In this document: positions 1 to 9,040 of the stretch, in pieces
Layout: the number at the start of each line of letters is the position of its first letter
Numbering within the stretch: the first letter of the stretch is position 1
Assembly (NCBI RefSeq): GCF_018333215.1
Contig: NZ_BORO01000023.1
Coordinates: forward strand, 1 to 59,792
Length of the DNA stretch: 59,792 nucleotides
Direction: 5' to 3'
Source: Oceanobacillus sp. J11TS1
GTDB lineage: Bacteria > Bacillota > Bacilli > Bacillales > Amphibacillaceae
The notes under the pieces: model-generated
Told to the model about the DNA's origin: nothing
Seen by the model: only the letters and a program-made list of their open reading frames with translations
Databases searched by the model: none
Program-made: the position numbers and the translations under genes

Positions 1-126
1 TGGTTCATAGGCCAAGCCCCAACTATGAAAAAAAGTGTTGACCTTACCACGAAGGCTACCATGCCCACCACTCCATGTAAAACCGGCGCACTACCTGGGG
101 ATTTACACATACTTATTGACAGTACC
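1..126. mobile_element. Left-edge fragment of an IS-like repeated element (tip at 126)
   Basis: Bases 1-126 match the reverse complement of 59666-59792 with nine mismatches by eye. The inner tip reads TTTACACATACTTATTGACA then GTACC, which resembles the ends of IS256-family (mutator-type) insertion sequences; that family call is tentative. The body of the element lies outside the window to the left, so no transposase can be read. A 60-codon open frame crossing this segment is not treated as a gene. A GGAGCG unit begins seven bases beyond the tip. Confidence 0.6.
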
Positions 127-132
127 CTCAAC

Positions 133-160
133 GGAGCGCCTTCGCTCAATTTTAGAGCGG
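133..160 (+). repeat. Two-unit remnant of a GGAGCG 21-bp repeat
   Basis: GGAGCG starts at 133 and AGAGCG at 154, exactly 21 bp apart. This is the spacing of the larger arrays at 9.4, 35.5 and 59.3 kb, in the same orientation. It lies between the IS-like tip and the ilvD terminator. With only two units it would be chance alone, but the shared core, spacing and strand make it a likely array remnant. Confidence 0.5.
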
Positions 161-170
161 ATTCTATTTA

Positions 171-200
171 AAAACCCTCAGCCGCACTGGCTGAGGGGGG
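171..200 (-). terminator. Rho-independent terminator of ilvD
   Basis: CCCTCAGCC (175-183) pairs with GGCTGAGGG (189-197) around a five-base loop. Read on the reverse strand it is followed by a T run. It begins only a few bases after the ilvD stop codon. Confidence 0.85.
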
Positions 201-204
201 GCTT

Positions 205-1884
205 TTATTTCAAGTAATCTGTAACAGCGCCTTTGGATGAGCATTTTACATTATGTGCATATTTTCCTAGAATGCCTTTTTTATATAATTCTGGGGCTTT
301 CCAAGATTTACGGCGTTTTTCCAGTTCTTCCTCAGAGACATCCATAAATATTTCTTTGGTGGATGAATCAATGGTAACCCTATCTCCTTCTTGCAGAAAG
401 GCTATTGGCCCGCCAGTTTGTGCTTCAGGTGAGATATGGCCTACTACTAAGCCATGCGTACCGCCAGAAAAACGTCCATCTGTTAATAAAGCAACAGACT
501 CGCCCATTCCTTTACCTACGAGAATGCTAGAAATGGACAGCATTTCTGGCATGCCTGGTCCTCCTTTTGGACCTACATAACGGATAACGAGTACATCACC
601 ATCTTTGATTTCATTGTTCATCACGGCTTTTGTAGCTTCCGCTTCTGTATCAAATACACGTGCAGGGCCAGTATGCCTTGTTACTTTCACACCAGAAACC
701 TTTGCTACAGCACCAGTTGGTGATAGATTTCCTTTTAGAACAATCAACGGTCCATCTTTCCGCTTAGGCTGATCCAGTGGCATGATTACTTTCTGGCCTT
801 CTTTTAATGATGGTGCCTCTTCCAGATTCTCTTTGAGAGTTTTACCAGTTACAGTTAAACAATCTCCATGTAGATAGCCATTTTTATAGAGCAATTTCAT
901 AACAGCTTGGACACCGCCAGCACGATGAAGATCCTGCATAACAAACTGTCCGCTTGGCTTCAAATCAGCTAAATGAGGTACTTTTTCTTGCAGACGATTA
1001 AAATCATCAATGGTTAAATCTACCTCAGCTGCATGTGCGATAGCCAGCAGATGAAGAATGGCGTTCGTTGATCCGCCAAGTGCCATCACAACAGTAATGG
1101 CATTTTCAAATGCTTCTTTTGTCATAATATCTTTTGGGTAGATTCCTTTTTCTAATAAAATTTTCATTGCTTCCCCAGCAGCTTCTACATCGGCAAGCTT
1201 TTCTGGCGATTCAGCTGGATTGGAGGAACTTCCCGGCAGGCTCATTCCCATTGCTTCCACTGCCGAGGCCATCGTATTCGCAGTATACATACCGCCGCAA
1301 GCTCCCGCTCCTGGACACGCATGACACTCAATGCGATTTAATTGATTATCATCGATTTTACCTGCATTATGCTGTCCAACACCTTCAAATACAGAAACAA
1401 TATCAATATCCTTCCCATCTAAATTACCTGGTGCAATCGTTCCTCCATAAACGAAAATAGCAGGAACATCTGAATTCGCGATCGCTATCATGCATCCTGG
1501 AATATTTTTATCACAGGAACCAATGGCAACCAGACCGTCTAAATTCTCCGCGCCTACTACAGTTTCAATGGAATCAGCAATAATGTCCCTGCTAGGTAAA
1601 GAGTAACGCATGCCTTGTGTACCCATGGAAATCCCATCAGATACCGTAATTGTATTGAAAATCAAAGGGACTCCATCCGCTTTCCGTACTCCTTTTTTTG
1701 CACGTAAAGCTAAATCATCGATATGTATATTACACGGCGTCACTTCAGCCCACGTGCTCGCAATCCCTACCATCGGCTTCGTAAAATCCTCATCACTTAA
1801 TCCTACCGCACGAAGCATTGCTCTGTTTGGCGCGCGCATTGTACCATCAAATGCTTTACTATTTGTTCTTACATCTTTTCCCAT
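205..1884 (-). CDS. ilvD: Dihydroxy-acid dehydratase IlvD
   Basis: Converts 2,3-dihydroxy-isovalerate or -methylvalerate to the 2-keto acid, the third common step of valine and isoleucine synthesis, in the cytoplasm. The 559-residue product is full length for the family. Visible signatures are TPCN (Cys51), [12 protein letters not shown] (Cys124) and the [12 protein letters not shown] block (Cys196); Cys51, Cys124 and Cys196 fit the conserved iron-sulfur ligands. The ATG follows GGAAGGTG. The gene stands alone with its own promoter and terminator, and no ilvBNC genes adjoin it. Branched-chain aminotransferase, the next enzyme, lies 4 kb away on the other strand. I could not point to a convincing T-box or CodY site. 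Confidence 0.97.
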   Translation of the reverse strand: MGKDVRTNSKAFDGTMRAPNRAMLRAVGLSDEDFTKPMVGIASTWAEVTPCNIHIDDLALRAKKGVRKADGVPLIFNTITVSDGISMGTQGMRYSLPSRDIIADSIETVVGAENLDGLVAIGSCDKNIPGCMIAIANSDVPAIFVYGGTIAPGNLDGKDIDIVSVFEGVGQHNAGKIDDNQLNRIECHACPGAGACGGMYTANTMASAVEAMGMSLPGSSSNPAESPEKLADVEAAGEAMKILLEKGIYPKDIMTKEAFENAITVVMALGGSTNAILHLLAIAHAAEVDLTIDDFNRLQEKVPHLADLKPSGQFVMQDLHRAGGVQAVMKLLYKNGYLHGDCLTVTGKTLKENLEEAPSLKEGQKVIMPLDQPKRKDGPLIVLKGNLSPTGAVAKVSGVKVTRHTGPARVFDTEAEATKAVMNNEIKDGDVLVIRYVGPKGGPGMPEMLSISSILVGKGMGESVALLTDGRFSGGTHGLVVGHISPEAQTGGPIAFLQEGDRVTIDSSTKEIFMDVSEEELEKRRKSWKAPELYKKGILGKYAHNVKCSSKGAVTDYLK

Positions 1885-1907
1885 AATCTACACCTTCCTT
1901 TTCGACT

Positions 1908-1936
1908 ATTATAAGAGTAATATTTTTATAGTTCAA
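1908..1936 (-). promoter_or_regulatory. Sigma-A promoter of ilvD
   Basis: On the reverse strand, TTGAAC (1931-1936) and a perfect TATAAT (1908-1913) are separated by 17 bp. The predicted start near 1901 gives a leader of under 20 bases containing the GGAAGGTG ribosome binding site, which leaves no room for a T-box or attenuator. Confidence 0.75.
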
Positions 1937-2053
1937 TCAATTCTATCATTTTATTTTTTGCAGCATAAGAGAAAGCGGTTACTTTATTAGGTTATCAGTA
2001 TTTTCTTTTATCTAGTTTTTAATGCCTTACTACCATACAACCGCTCGCATATA

Positions 2054-2081
2054 TTGACAATATACGCGATGTTGCTATATT
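2054..2081 (+). promoter_or_regulatory. Candidate sigma-A promoter of the serine operon
   Basis: TTGACA (2054-2059) and TATATT (2076-2081) with a 16-bp spacer face the aminotransferase-serA pair and predict a leader of about 145 bases. The divergent ilvD/serine-operon intergenic region (1885-2233) otherwise shows only AT-rich sequence and no recognised riboswitch. Confidence 0.45.
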
Positions 2082-2233
2082 GAAAGAAATACTTTTTCAA
2101 ATAAGCTTGTATTTTAGAAATATTACGTGTTAAAACATCCGTATTTTCATTCTACGTAGCTGCATTCGTGTTTCGGTATGTAACACAAATATTTCTTTTT
2201 CGATTTAATCTATTTTAAAAGGAGTTTATCATC

Positions 2234-3391
2234 ATGCTAAAAGACCAGCACATTCTTAGAATACCCGGACCAAGCCCAATTCCGCCAAGTGTCGGGCGCG
2301 CAATGAATCAATCAATGATAGGGCATCGCGGTAAAGAAACGAAAGAATTATTAGAACGCATTCTCCCAAAATTAAAATCTGTCTTTGGCACGAAACAGGA
2401 TGTTATTCCTGTTGCTGGAAGTGGCACCGCAGGATTAGAAATGGCTGTCAGCAACGCAGCACATCCAGGCGACGATGTTCTGGTTATCGTTAGCGGAGCA
2501 TTTGGTGATCGTTTTGCAAAAATCTGTCAAGCGTTTCAATTAAAGATCCATCGAATTGATGTGGAATGGGGAGATTCCATTAACCCCCAGACGATTCAAA
2601 ATTATTTACAGGAACATCCAGAAATCAAAGTCGTTTTTGCTACATATTGCGAGACATCTACTGGTGTATTAAACCCGATTAAATCTCTTGCTAAAACCGT
2701 CCATGACTATTCTGATGCACTTTTTGTTGTTGATGGTGTATCTTGTCTCGGCGGTGTGGAAGCAAACATGGATGAGTGGGGAGTTGATATCTATGTAACT
2801 GGATCGCAAAAAGCATTTATGCTTCCTGCTGGTTTAATGTTTATTGCAGCTAGCGAGCGCGCATGGAAGGTGATTGAAACAAATCCACAGCCTCGTTTTT
2901 ATTTAGATATGCGTGTCTATCGGAAAAACTTAGCAAAAGCATCAACGCCTTATACTCCGGCTCTGTCTCTTTTATTTGGATTAGAGCAGGTGCTTCATCT
3001 TTTAGAAGAAGAAGGATTGGACAATGTATATCGCCGTCATATGTTAATGCGTGATATGACGCGCGCTGCTTTTAAAGCATTAAATATTCCTTTATTAACA
3101 GCAGATGAAGACGGCTCCCCGACAGTGACCGCTGTCCGCCCAGCTGATTTTGATGCAGAAGCTCTTCGCTCCGTTGTTAAAGAGCAATTCAACCTCACGC
3201 TAGCTGGCGGACAGCAGCATATGAAAGGTTCTATATTCCGAATCGGCCATATGGGGTATTGCTCTCCAGCCGATGTATTGCAAACGATTAGTTTAATTGA
3301 GATTGGCCTAGTGAAAATTGGAAAAGAAATCAAACTTGGACAAGGTGTTCAGGCTGCCCAAGAAATTTATTTGCAACAGGAGGAAAAGTAA
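2234..3391 (+). CDS. Class V PLP aminotransferase, probably the serine-pathway transaminase
   Basis: A 385-residue fold-type I aminotransferase of the alanine/serine-glyoxylate group. PGPSP at 11-15 is the typical N-terminal signature, GSGTAGLE (62-69) grips the cofactor phosphate, Asp167 in VVDGVS pairs with the pyridine nitrogen and Lys193 in GSQKA is the Schiff-base lysine. The ATG follows AAAAGGAG. It ends three bases before serA, so the two are co-transcribed. The context points to a role as non-orthologous replacement for SerC, aminating 3-phosphohydroxypyruvate made by SerA. A glyoxylate-linked serine or alanine transaminase is the alternative, since annotation by homology alone usually gives that name. 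Confidence 0.85.
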   Translation: MLKDQHILRIPGPSPIPPSVGRAMNQSMIGHRGKETKELLERILPKLKSVFGTKQDVIPVAGSGTAGLEMAVSNAAHPGDDVLVIVSGAFGDRFAKICQAFQLKIHRIDVEWGDSINPQTIQNYLQEHPEIKVVFATYCETSTGVLNPIKSLAKTVHDYSDALFVVDGVSCLGGVEANMDEWGVDIYVTGSQKAFMLPAGLMFIAASERAWKVIETNPQPRFYLDMRVYRKNLAKASTPYTPALSLLFGLEQVLHLLEEEGLDNVYRRHMLMRDMTRAAFKALNIPLLTADEDGSPTVTAVRPADFDAEALRSVVKEQFNLTLAGGQQHMKGSIFRIGHMGYCSPADVLQTISLIEIGLVKIGKEIKLGQGVQAAQEIYLQQEEK

Positions 3392-3394
3392 CTC

Positions 3395-4981
3395 ATGGCA
3401 TATCGTGTTTTAATTAGTGATCCGTTAAGTGAAGAAGGAATAAAGCCGTTAATAGAAAAAGAGAATATTGAAATTGTTAGAAATCCAGGCTGGGATGAAA
3501 CAGCACTTTTAGAGAATATTGATCAATTCGATGCTTTATTAGTTCGCAGCCAGACACAAGTCACACGTCCTTTACTAGAAAAGGCTGCTCGCCTGAAAAT
3601 TGTTGGTCGTGCAGGTGTTGGCGTAGATAATATTGACTTGGATGCCGCGACAGAAAACGGGATTATTGTGGTGAATGCACCAAACGGGAATACGAATTCT
3701 GCCGCTGAGCATACAGTAGCAATGATTATGGCACTATCTAGGAATATCCCTCAAGCTTACCATGCTTTAAAGCAAAAGCAGTGGGATCGCAAACGTTTTG
3801 TCGGTGTAGAATTAAAACAGAAAACCTTAGGCGTAGTTGGTCTAGGCCGGATTGGTGCGGAAGTAGCAAAACGCGCAAAAGGACAGCGAATGAGCGTGAT
3901 TGCCTATGATCCATTCTTAACGGATGAAAAAGCAGATCAGCTGGGAATCAAGCGCGGTACGTTAGAAGAAGTGCTACGATCAGGAGATTTTATTACCGTT
4001 CACACACCGCTATTAAAAGAAACAAAGCACTTAATTAATGCACAAGCCTTTGAATTAATGAAAGATGGCGTACAAATCGTCAACTGTGCCCGCGGCGGAA
4101 TTATTGATGAGGATGCATTGTATGATGCGATTGTTTCTGGAAAAGTCGCTGGGGCCGCACTTGATGTATTTGAACAAGAGCCTTTTACAGAGCATAAATT
4201 GCTTACTTTACCAGAGGTTGTTGCAACACCACATTTAGGTGCTAGCACGGTAGAAGCCCAAGAGATTGTCGCTATCGACGTCAGTCATGATGTAATCCGA
4301 TTCTTAGAAGGAAAAGCTGTCCGTCATCCGGTTAATCTCCCTTCTATTCCAAGCGAATCCATGCATCAAATTGAACCATATTTTTATTTAGCAGAGAAGC
4401 TTGGTACATTTATCATTGACTTAGCGAATGAAGTGATTCAGGACATTCGAATTACTTATTCTGGAGAATTAAGTGAAATGGAGACTGGCCCTGTCACCCG
4501 CAGTGCAGTAAAAGGGATTCTGAAACGTTATCTCGGCAGCCGTGTAAATGATGTCAACGCACTATTCTTAGCTGATCGGAAAGGACTGACAGTTAGTGAA
4601 AGCAGAACATCTGCACAAAAAGGATTTACCAATCTGATTACCATTGAAGTAACCGGGCCTTCTGGAACAAGAAAAGTTGCCGGGACGCTGTTAAATGGCT
4701 TGGGAGCCCGCCTCGTTCGTGTAGATGAATATCGAGTTGACACTACACCTGAAGGACATATGGTTGTTATTCAGCATATTGACCAGCCTGGGGTTATCGG
4801 ACGTATGGGAAGTGCCTTTGCCCAACATGATATTAATATTGCAACCATGCAAGTAGATCGTTCTGGTGTAGGCGGCAATGCAATTATGCTATTGACAATT
4901 GATCGTCATTTAGAAGACGAAGCACTTGCTGAAATTGCATTATTGGATGAGATTAAATCTGTCACGGCAATTGACTTGTAA
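3395..4981 (+). CDS. serA: D-3-phosphoglycerate dehydrogenase SerA
   Basis: Oxidises 3-phosphoglycerate to 3-phosphohydroxypyruvate with NAD+, the first committed step of serine synthesis. At 528 residues it is the long form with three parts: substrate and nucleotide domains (1-about 320), an intervening regulatory domain, and a C-terminal ACT domain from about 455 (QHIDQPGVIGRMGSAF), which in this family binds serine for feedback inhibition. GLGRIG (149-154) is the NAD loop; Arg233, Glu262 and His280 fit the catalytic set. It is the second gene of the operon, and its ATG follows CAGGAGGAAAAG inside the end of the aminotransferase gene. Confidence 0.97.
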   Translation: MAYRVLISDPLSEEGIKPLIEKENIEIVRNPGWDETALLENIDQFDALLVRSQTQVTRPLLEKAARLKIVGRAGVGVDNIDLDAATENGIIVVNAPNGNTNSAAEHTVAMIMALSRNIPQAYHALKQKQWDRKRFVGVELKQKTLGVVGLGRIGAEVAKRAKGQRMSVIAYDPFLTDEKADQLGIKRGTLEEVLRSGDFITVHTPLLKETKHLINAQAFELMKDGVQIVNCARGGIIDEDALYDAIVSGKVAGAALDVFEQEPFTEHKLLTLPEVVATPHLGASTVEAQEIVAIDVSHDVIRFLEGKAVRHPVNLPSIPSESMHQIEPYFYLAEKLGTFIIDLANEVIQDIRITYSGELSEMETGPVTRSAVKGILKRYLGSRVNDVNALFLADRKGLTVSESRTSAQKGFTNLITIEVTGPSGTRKVAGTLLNGLGARLVRVDEYRVDTTPEGHMVVIQHIDQPGVIGRMGSAFAQHDINIATMQVDRSGVGGNAIMLLTIDRHLEDEALAEIALLDEIKSVTAIDL

Positions 4982-4992
4982 AATGGATGATA

Positions 4993-5038
4993 AAAAACCG
5001 TTTGAAGGCAGAAAAATTCTGCACTCAAACGGTTTTTT
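4993..5038. terminator. Bidirectional terminator between serA and the HAD phosphatase gene
   Basis: AAAAAACCGTTTGA pairs with TCAAACGGTTTTTT, with an inner GCAGAA/TTCTGC stem. T runs occur on both strands, so it can end serA and the convergent gene at 5088. Confidence 0.9.
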
Positions 5039-5087
5039 AATAAATTATTAAAGCTCTTCCTTGTAGACCTTTTTATGGCATAAGAAA

Positions 5088-5870
5088 TTACGATTGCAAG
5101 ATATCCTTTAGTTCTCTTAGTGTTTTTATTTCATAACTCGGCTCGATACTGCTTTTATTTTCTGCATCAAATCGATTCAGCCACACCGAGTCCATCCCTA
5201 CTTGATTTGCCCCGACAATATCTGTATTCAGGTTATCTCCTACCATTGCCGCATCTTCTGCTTTGATATGGAGCGTGCGTAATACATAATTAAATATTTC
5301 TGAATCTGGTTTTCCAATCCCCACCTCACCAGAGATAAATATATTCTCAAAATACGGTGCTAATTCAGGTGAAAGCTCTAATTTTGTATGTTGCAGGCTC
5401 GGTGATCCATTTGTGACTAGAGCAAGACGATAATCATTTTGCAACTGTGTCAGGACATGGAGAGCATCTTCAAATAAGCATGCTGTTTGCATCCGAAAAT
5501 CTCGAAAAGCACGCGCCAGCTTTTTAGCCAAGATGGGATTATTGATTCCAGTATCTTTTAACCCCTGCAGCCAGGCTGTTTCTTGATATACTGGTGCAAT
5601 TTCGCGAAGCTTGCGGAAATCCTCTCCTGAATCCTCAAATGTCGCCCACAGGCCTTCAAATGGATTGATTCCAATTTTTTGTGTATATGCATAGGATTGG
5701 TAAGAAGCATATAGCTCCCTGGCCCTATCGCGAACATTCCTCTCCAGGTCTTCTGGAGAAATTCCCTCTGCCTCTTCCGCCAGCTGACACGTTAAAACAA
5801 AAGCATCCTTCACACTTTTTTTATCCCATAACAGCGTGTCGTCCAAATCAAATAATACCATTTTTTTCAT
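5088..5870 (-). CDS. HAD-superfamily phosphatase, YjjG/YfnB-type nucleotidase
   Basis: A roughly 260-residue HAD hydrolase with an alpha-helical cap. Motif I is DLDDTLL near the N-terminus, motif II LVTNGS, motif III the lysine in GIGKPDSEIF and motif IV MVGDNLNTD. The sequence resembles the YjjG/YfnB group, whose members dephosphorylate nucleoside monophosphates including non-canonical pyrimidines; the substrate here is not known. I place the start at the ATG of MKKMVLF, because GTGAGG lies 9 bases upstream. A GTG five codons earlier has no ribosome binding site. It is convergent with serA and divergent from ilvE. Confidence 0.85.
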   Translation of the reverse strand: MKKMVLFDLDDTLLWDKKSVKDAFVLTCQLAEEAEGISPEDLERNVRDRARELYASYQSYAYTQKIGINPFEGLWATFEDSGEDFRKLREIAPVYQETAWLQGLKDTGINNPILAKKLARAFRDFRMQTACLFEDALHVLTQLQNDYRLALVTNGSPSLQHTKLELSPELAPYFENIFISGEVGIGKPDSEIFNYVLRTLHIKAEDAAMVGDNLNTDIVGANQVGMDSVWLNRFDAENKSSIEPSYEIKTLRELKDILQS

Positions 5871-5943
5871 TGTTTTTATCCTCACTTTACCGTCAAATCG
5901 GGGATTGTAATCATAATTTAATAAATAAATTTAAAATTTAGTC

Positions 5944-5972
5944 TTGCTAAAATCTTTTATATGTCTTATGAT
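5944..5972 (+). promoter_or_regulatory. Sigma-A promoter of ilvE
   Basis: TTGCTA (5944-5949) and TATGAT (5967-5972) with a 17-bp spacer. The AT-rich run just upstream (AATTTAAAATTT) only loosely resembles a CodY box and is not called as one. Confidence 0.6.
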
Positions 5973-6009
5973 ATATAGAAATTTAATCAATGGCAAGGAG
6001 ACTTTTGAT

Positions 6010-7104
6010 ATGGAAGAACAAACTATTCGCGTACATCGATGTGAAACAAAAAAAGAAAAGCCACAGGATGATCAATTAATTTTTGGTAAATCATTCACGG
6101 ATCATATGTTTGTGATGGATTATTCAGAACCGTTAGGGTGGCATAATGCGAGCATTGTACCATATCAACCACTACAAATTGAACCTTCTGCAATGGTATT
6201 CCACTATGGTCAGTCTGTTTTTGAAGGTTTAAAAGCTTTCCGCACAGATAGAGGAAGCATCGAATTATTTCGTCCAGAGAAAAATATGGAACGTTTAAAC
6301 CACTCCAATGATCGTTTATGTATTCCTCCGATTGATGAAGCGTTCGCTTTACAAGCAATTAAAAAGCTGGTTTCCGTGGATCAGGACTGGGTTCCGCATA
6401 CGGAAGGTACATCGCTTTATATCCGTCCATTTATTATTTCTACAGAAACATACATTGGAGTATCAGCAGCTGCACATTATAAATTTATTGTAATTTTATC
6501 TCCTGTTGGTGCTTATTATAAAGAAGGTATTAATCCTGTTAAGATTGCTGTAGAAGATGAATATGTTCGCGCAGTTAAAGGCGGTACTGGAGAAGCAAAA
6601 ACAGGCGGTAACTATGCATCCAGCTTAAAAGCACAAGAAATAGTTGCGAAAAGTGGTTACACACAAGTACTATGGTTAGACGGTCTGGAAAAGAAATATA
6701 TTGAAGAAGTTGGCAGTATGAATGTTTTCTTCAAAATTAATGGAGAAATTGTTACGCCAAAATTAAACGGAAGCATTCTGGCAGGAATCACACGTTATAG
6801 CGTGATGGATTTGTTAAATCACTGGGGAATTCCTGTAGTTGAAAAACGCATCTCTATAGAAGAGGTGTATGAAGCTTATCAAAACGGGGAACTGGAAGAA
6901 GCATTTGGTTCCGGTACAGCTGCAGTTATCTCTCCAATCGGTGAGTTAAAATGGGGCGATAAACAAATGATCATCAATGAAGGAAAAACAGGGGATATTT
7001 CGAAAAAACTTTACGATACCATTACAGGTATCCAATATGGTCATATAGAAGATCCATTTAATTGGATGCAAAACATCGAAACACCAAGCCCTGTGAAGCA
7101 TTAA
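6010..7104 (+). CDS. ilvE: Branched-chain amino acid aminotransferase
   Basis: Transfers the amino group between glutamate and the 2-keto acids of leucine, isoleucine and valine. The 364-residue protein is a fold-type IV aminotransferase of the branched-chain type: HYGQSVFEGLKAFR near residue 70 and VKGGTGEAKTGGNYASS carrying the Schiff-base Lys197, followed by GLEKKYIEEVGSMN and the GSGTAAVISPIG block. I chose the ATG of MEEQTI because AAGGAG lies nine bases upstream; the longer frame from 5944 would overlap the promoter. It is monocistronic, with its own promoter and terminator. Confidence 0.95.
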   Translation: MEEQTIRVHRCETKKEKPQDDQLIFGKSFTDHMFVMDYSEPLGWHNASIVPYQPLQIEPSAMVFHYGQSVFEGLKAFRTDRGSIELFRPEKNMERLNHSNDRLCIPPIDEAFALQAIKKLVSVDQDWVPHTEGTSLYIRPFIISTETYIGVSAAAHYKFIVILSPVGAYYKEGINPVKIAVEDEYVRAVKGGTGEAKTGGNYASSLKAQEIVAKSGYTQVLWLDGLEKKYIEEVGSMNVFFKINGEIVTPKLNGSILAGITRYSVMDLLNHWGIPVVEKRISIEEVYEAYQNGELEEAFGSGTAAVISPIGELKWGDKQMIINEGKTGDISKKLYDTITGIQYGHIEDPFNWMQNIETPSPVKH

Positions 7105-7105
7105 T

Positions 7106-7143
7106 AAAAAACCAAGCCAGGTATATTCCCGGCTTGGTTTTTT
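7106..7143. terminator. Terminator after ilvE, probably bidirectional
   Basis: AAACCAAGCC (7109-7118) pairs with GGCTTGGTTT (7131-7140) and is followed by TTT. The complementary strand also ends in a T run, so it may serve the convergent gene at 7231. Confidence 0.9.
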
Positions 7144-7230
7144 AATTAAGGTGTGATTATTGTTCAAACCGTCCGCTAGAAAGAACCAAGAGATTCAAAG
7201 CGTTATTTTATGGAGCTGTTTAAACAGCTT

Positions 7231-8148
7231 TTACAATAATTTATTACCTGCAGATTGCCATAATCGGTACCATTCTTTCCTTGTCAGCGTAACATCAGCT
7301 GCTTTGACCATTTCTGAAAGACGTTTTGGCGTCATCGTTCCTACAATGGTCTGAATATTAGCAGGATGGCGTAAAATCCATGCTATCGCAATCGTTTCCG
7401 GTGATACATCATATTTTTCTGCAAGTGTATCTAATTCTTGATTTAATACCGGGTATGCGTCGCGGTCCATTAAAAATCCGCCAAAGAATCCATAACGGAG
7501 CGGTGACCAAGCTTGGATAGTCATATCATTCATTCGGCTATATTCAAGCACCCCGCCATCTAAATCCATCGCTTGATCAAAGGATGTATTCGCATACAAA
7601 CCTTGATTAATCATGCCGGCATTAGCAATACTTAACTGTAACTGATTAGCAATCAAGTCTTGATCAACATATTTTTTCAGTAATTCGATTTGACGCGGCC
7701 GGAAATTACTTACGCCAAAATGCCGGACTTTACCACTTTTTTCTAACTCTGAAAATGCTTCTGCCACCTCTTCCGGTTCAACAAGTGCATCTGGACGATG
7801 AATAAGAAATACATCTAAGTAGTCTGTTTTCAAACGCTTTAAGCTGTTTTCAACAGAGGAGATTAAATATTCTTTGGAAGAATCATAAAACCCATCGCGA
7901 ATCCCTGCCTTTGATTGAATAATCAAATTTTCACGGATAGATGGATTCATATCGATTGCCTCAGCAAATATCGATTCCGACTTTCCTTTCCCATATATAT
8001 CAGCATGATCAAAAAAATTGACTCCATGCTCTAATGCATTGTGAATCACCTTATTGGCTTGCTCCTTTGTACTTTGGTGCATTACCATACAACCTAAAGA
8101 AATGACTGGAACAGATAATTCGCTATTCCCTAACTGTATACGCTTCAT
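7231..8148 (-). CDS. Aldo/keto reductase, YdhF-like
   Basis: A 305-residue NADPH-dependent reductase with the TIM-barrel aldo/keto reductase pattern. The catalytic tetrad is visible as Asp47 and Tyr52 (FFDHADIYG), Lys80 (IQSK) and His117 (LIHRPD). GVSNF and a C-terminal IVGTMTPKRL stretch belong to the cofactor site. The pattern fits the YdhF subgroup of general carbonyl reductases; the physiological substrate cannot be read from sequence. The ATG follows GGAGGGGTTATA. It is convergent with ilvE and no operon partner is evident. Confidence 0.9.
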   Translation of the reverse strand: MKRIQLGNSELSVPVISLGCMVMHQSTKEQANKVIHNALEHGVNFFDHADIYGKGKSESIFAEAIDMNPSIRENLIIQSKAGIRDGFYDSSKEYLISSVENSLKRLKTDYLDVFLIHRPDALVEPEEVAEAFSELEKSGKVRHFGVSNFRPRQIELLKKYVDQDLIANQLQLSIANAGMINQGLYANTSFDQAMDLDGGVLEYSRMNDMTIQAWSPLRYGFFGGFLMDRDAYPVLNQELDTLAEKYDVSPETIAIAWILRHPANIQTIVGTMTPKRLSEMVKAADVTLTRKEWYRLWQSAGNKLL

Positions 8149-8334
8149 TATAACCCCTCCTCCCTTTATTTTAGCATAATCTCTGGCATTTCCGATAATA
8201 ATCTGAATTTTTCCGCACCATAATTATAGTGCTTGCCTTGTTATCAATGTATCATTTTAGATAAAAGACATCATGTTGCACTTTGCTGTATAATGGGAAA
8301 TACTAAGATGATTTAAAAAAAGGGGGTGTAAAGA

Positions 8335-8925
8335 ATGTCAACACCGGAAAAAAACCAAAAATTGATGACATTTAAGGAATATGCTACCTGGACAGAAGGA
8401 GATAAATGTGAAGTTTTAAATGGCGAAATTATCAGTATGGCACCATCACCTTTACCTGAACATCAATCCGTTTCGATGCAATTATCTATTGAATTTGGAA
8501 GTTATCTTCGAGATAAAGAATGCAATGTATTTGCAGCACCGATAGATGTTTTTTTATTTGAAGATTATCAAAAAAATTGGATAGATGAACACGTTCGAAA
8601 TTGGGTTATTCCTGATTTAATTATCATTTGTGATGAAAACAAAATTAAAAAAAATAAAATCATAGGCTGTCCAGATTTAGTCGTTGAGATTATATCACCG
8701 TCAACAGCTAAAATAGATCGGATGGATAAATTGTTAGCTTATAGCAGGGCTGGAGTAAAAGAGTACTGGATTGTTGATCCCTCCAATCAATTAGTTGAAG
8801 TGTACCTTTTAGAAAAAGGAAAGTTACAGCTTCATAATGTTTATACACGTGACGATTCAATTTCTGTCCATATTTTCAAGGAATTAAGAATTGATCTAAA
8901 GAATATCTTCCGTGTAAGAAATTAG
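8335..8925 (+). CDS. Uma2-family (DUF820) restriction-endonuclease-fold protein
   Basis: A 196-residue protein of the Uma2 family, which has a PD-(D/E)XK nuclease-like fold. The signature is intact: VIPDLIIICDE near 91-101, then CPDLVVEIISPST (Asp114, Glu118), followed by Asp128 and Lys132 and VKEYWIVDP. This family is greatly expanded in cyanobacteria and occurs sporadically in Bacillota; its biological role is unresolved, with defence and mobile-element roles both suggested. The ATG follows AGGGGGTGTAAAGA. It is a single gene with its own terminator, and nothing beside it suggests a defence system. Confidence 0.85.
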   Translation: MSTPEKNQKLMTFKEYATWTEGDKCEVLNGEIISMAPSPLPEHQSVSMQLSIEFGSYLRDKECNVFAAPIDVFLFEDYQKNWIDEHVRNWVIPDLIIICDENKIKKNKIIGCPDLVVEIISPSTAKIDRMDKLLAYSRAGVKEYWIVDPSNQLVEVYLLEKGKLQLHNVYTRDDSISVHIFKELRIDLKNIFRVRN

Positions 8926-8962
8926 ATAGGTAGTAATTCCAGTCTCTTTGGAATAAGAAAAA

Positions 8963-8998
8963 CCTGTAGAGAAAAGATAATTCTCTCTACAGGCTTTT
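8963..8998. terminator. Terminator between the Uma2 gene and the SASP gene
   Basis: CCTGTAGAGA (8963-8972) pairs with TCTCTACAGG (8984-8993), followed by CTTTTCT on the forward strand and AAAA, read as TTTT on the reverse strand. It can end both convergent genes. Confidence 0.85.
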
Positions 8999-9040
8999 CT
9001 GTTCGTACGATAAATCGGGGTATTCTTCTAAAGCTGTGAG

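Noticed and set aside
35-217. 60-residue open frame at the left edge as a gene
   Set aside because: It runs from the IS-like fragment across the array remnant and the ilvD terminator, with no ribosome binding site.
1885-2233. T-box or CodY control of ilvD
   Set aside because: The ilvD leader is under 20 bases and no close CodY motif was seen.
8335-8925. Defence island nuclease
   Set aside because: The Uma2 gene stands alone among metabolic genes with no defence partners, so only the family is claimed.
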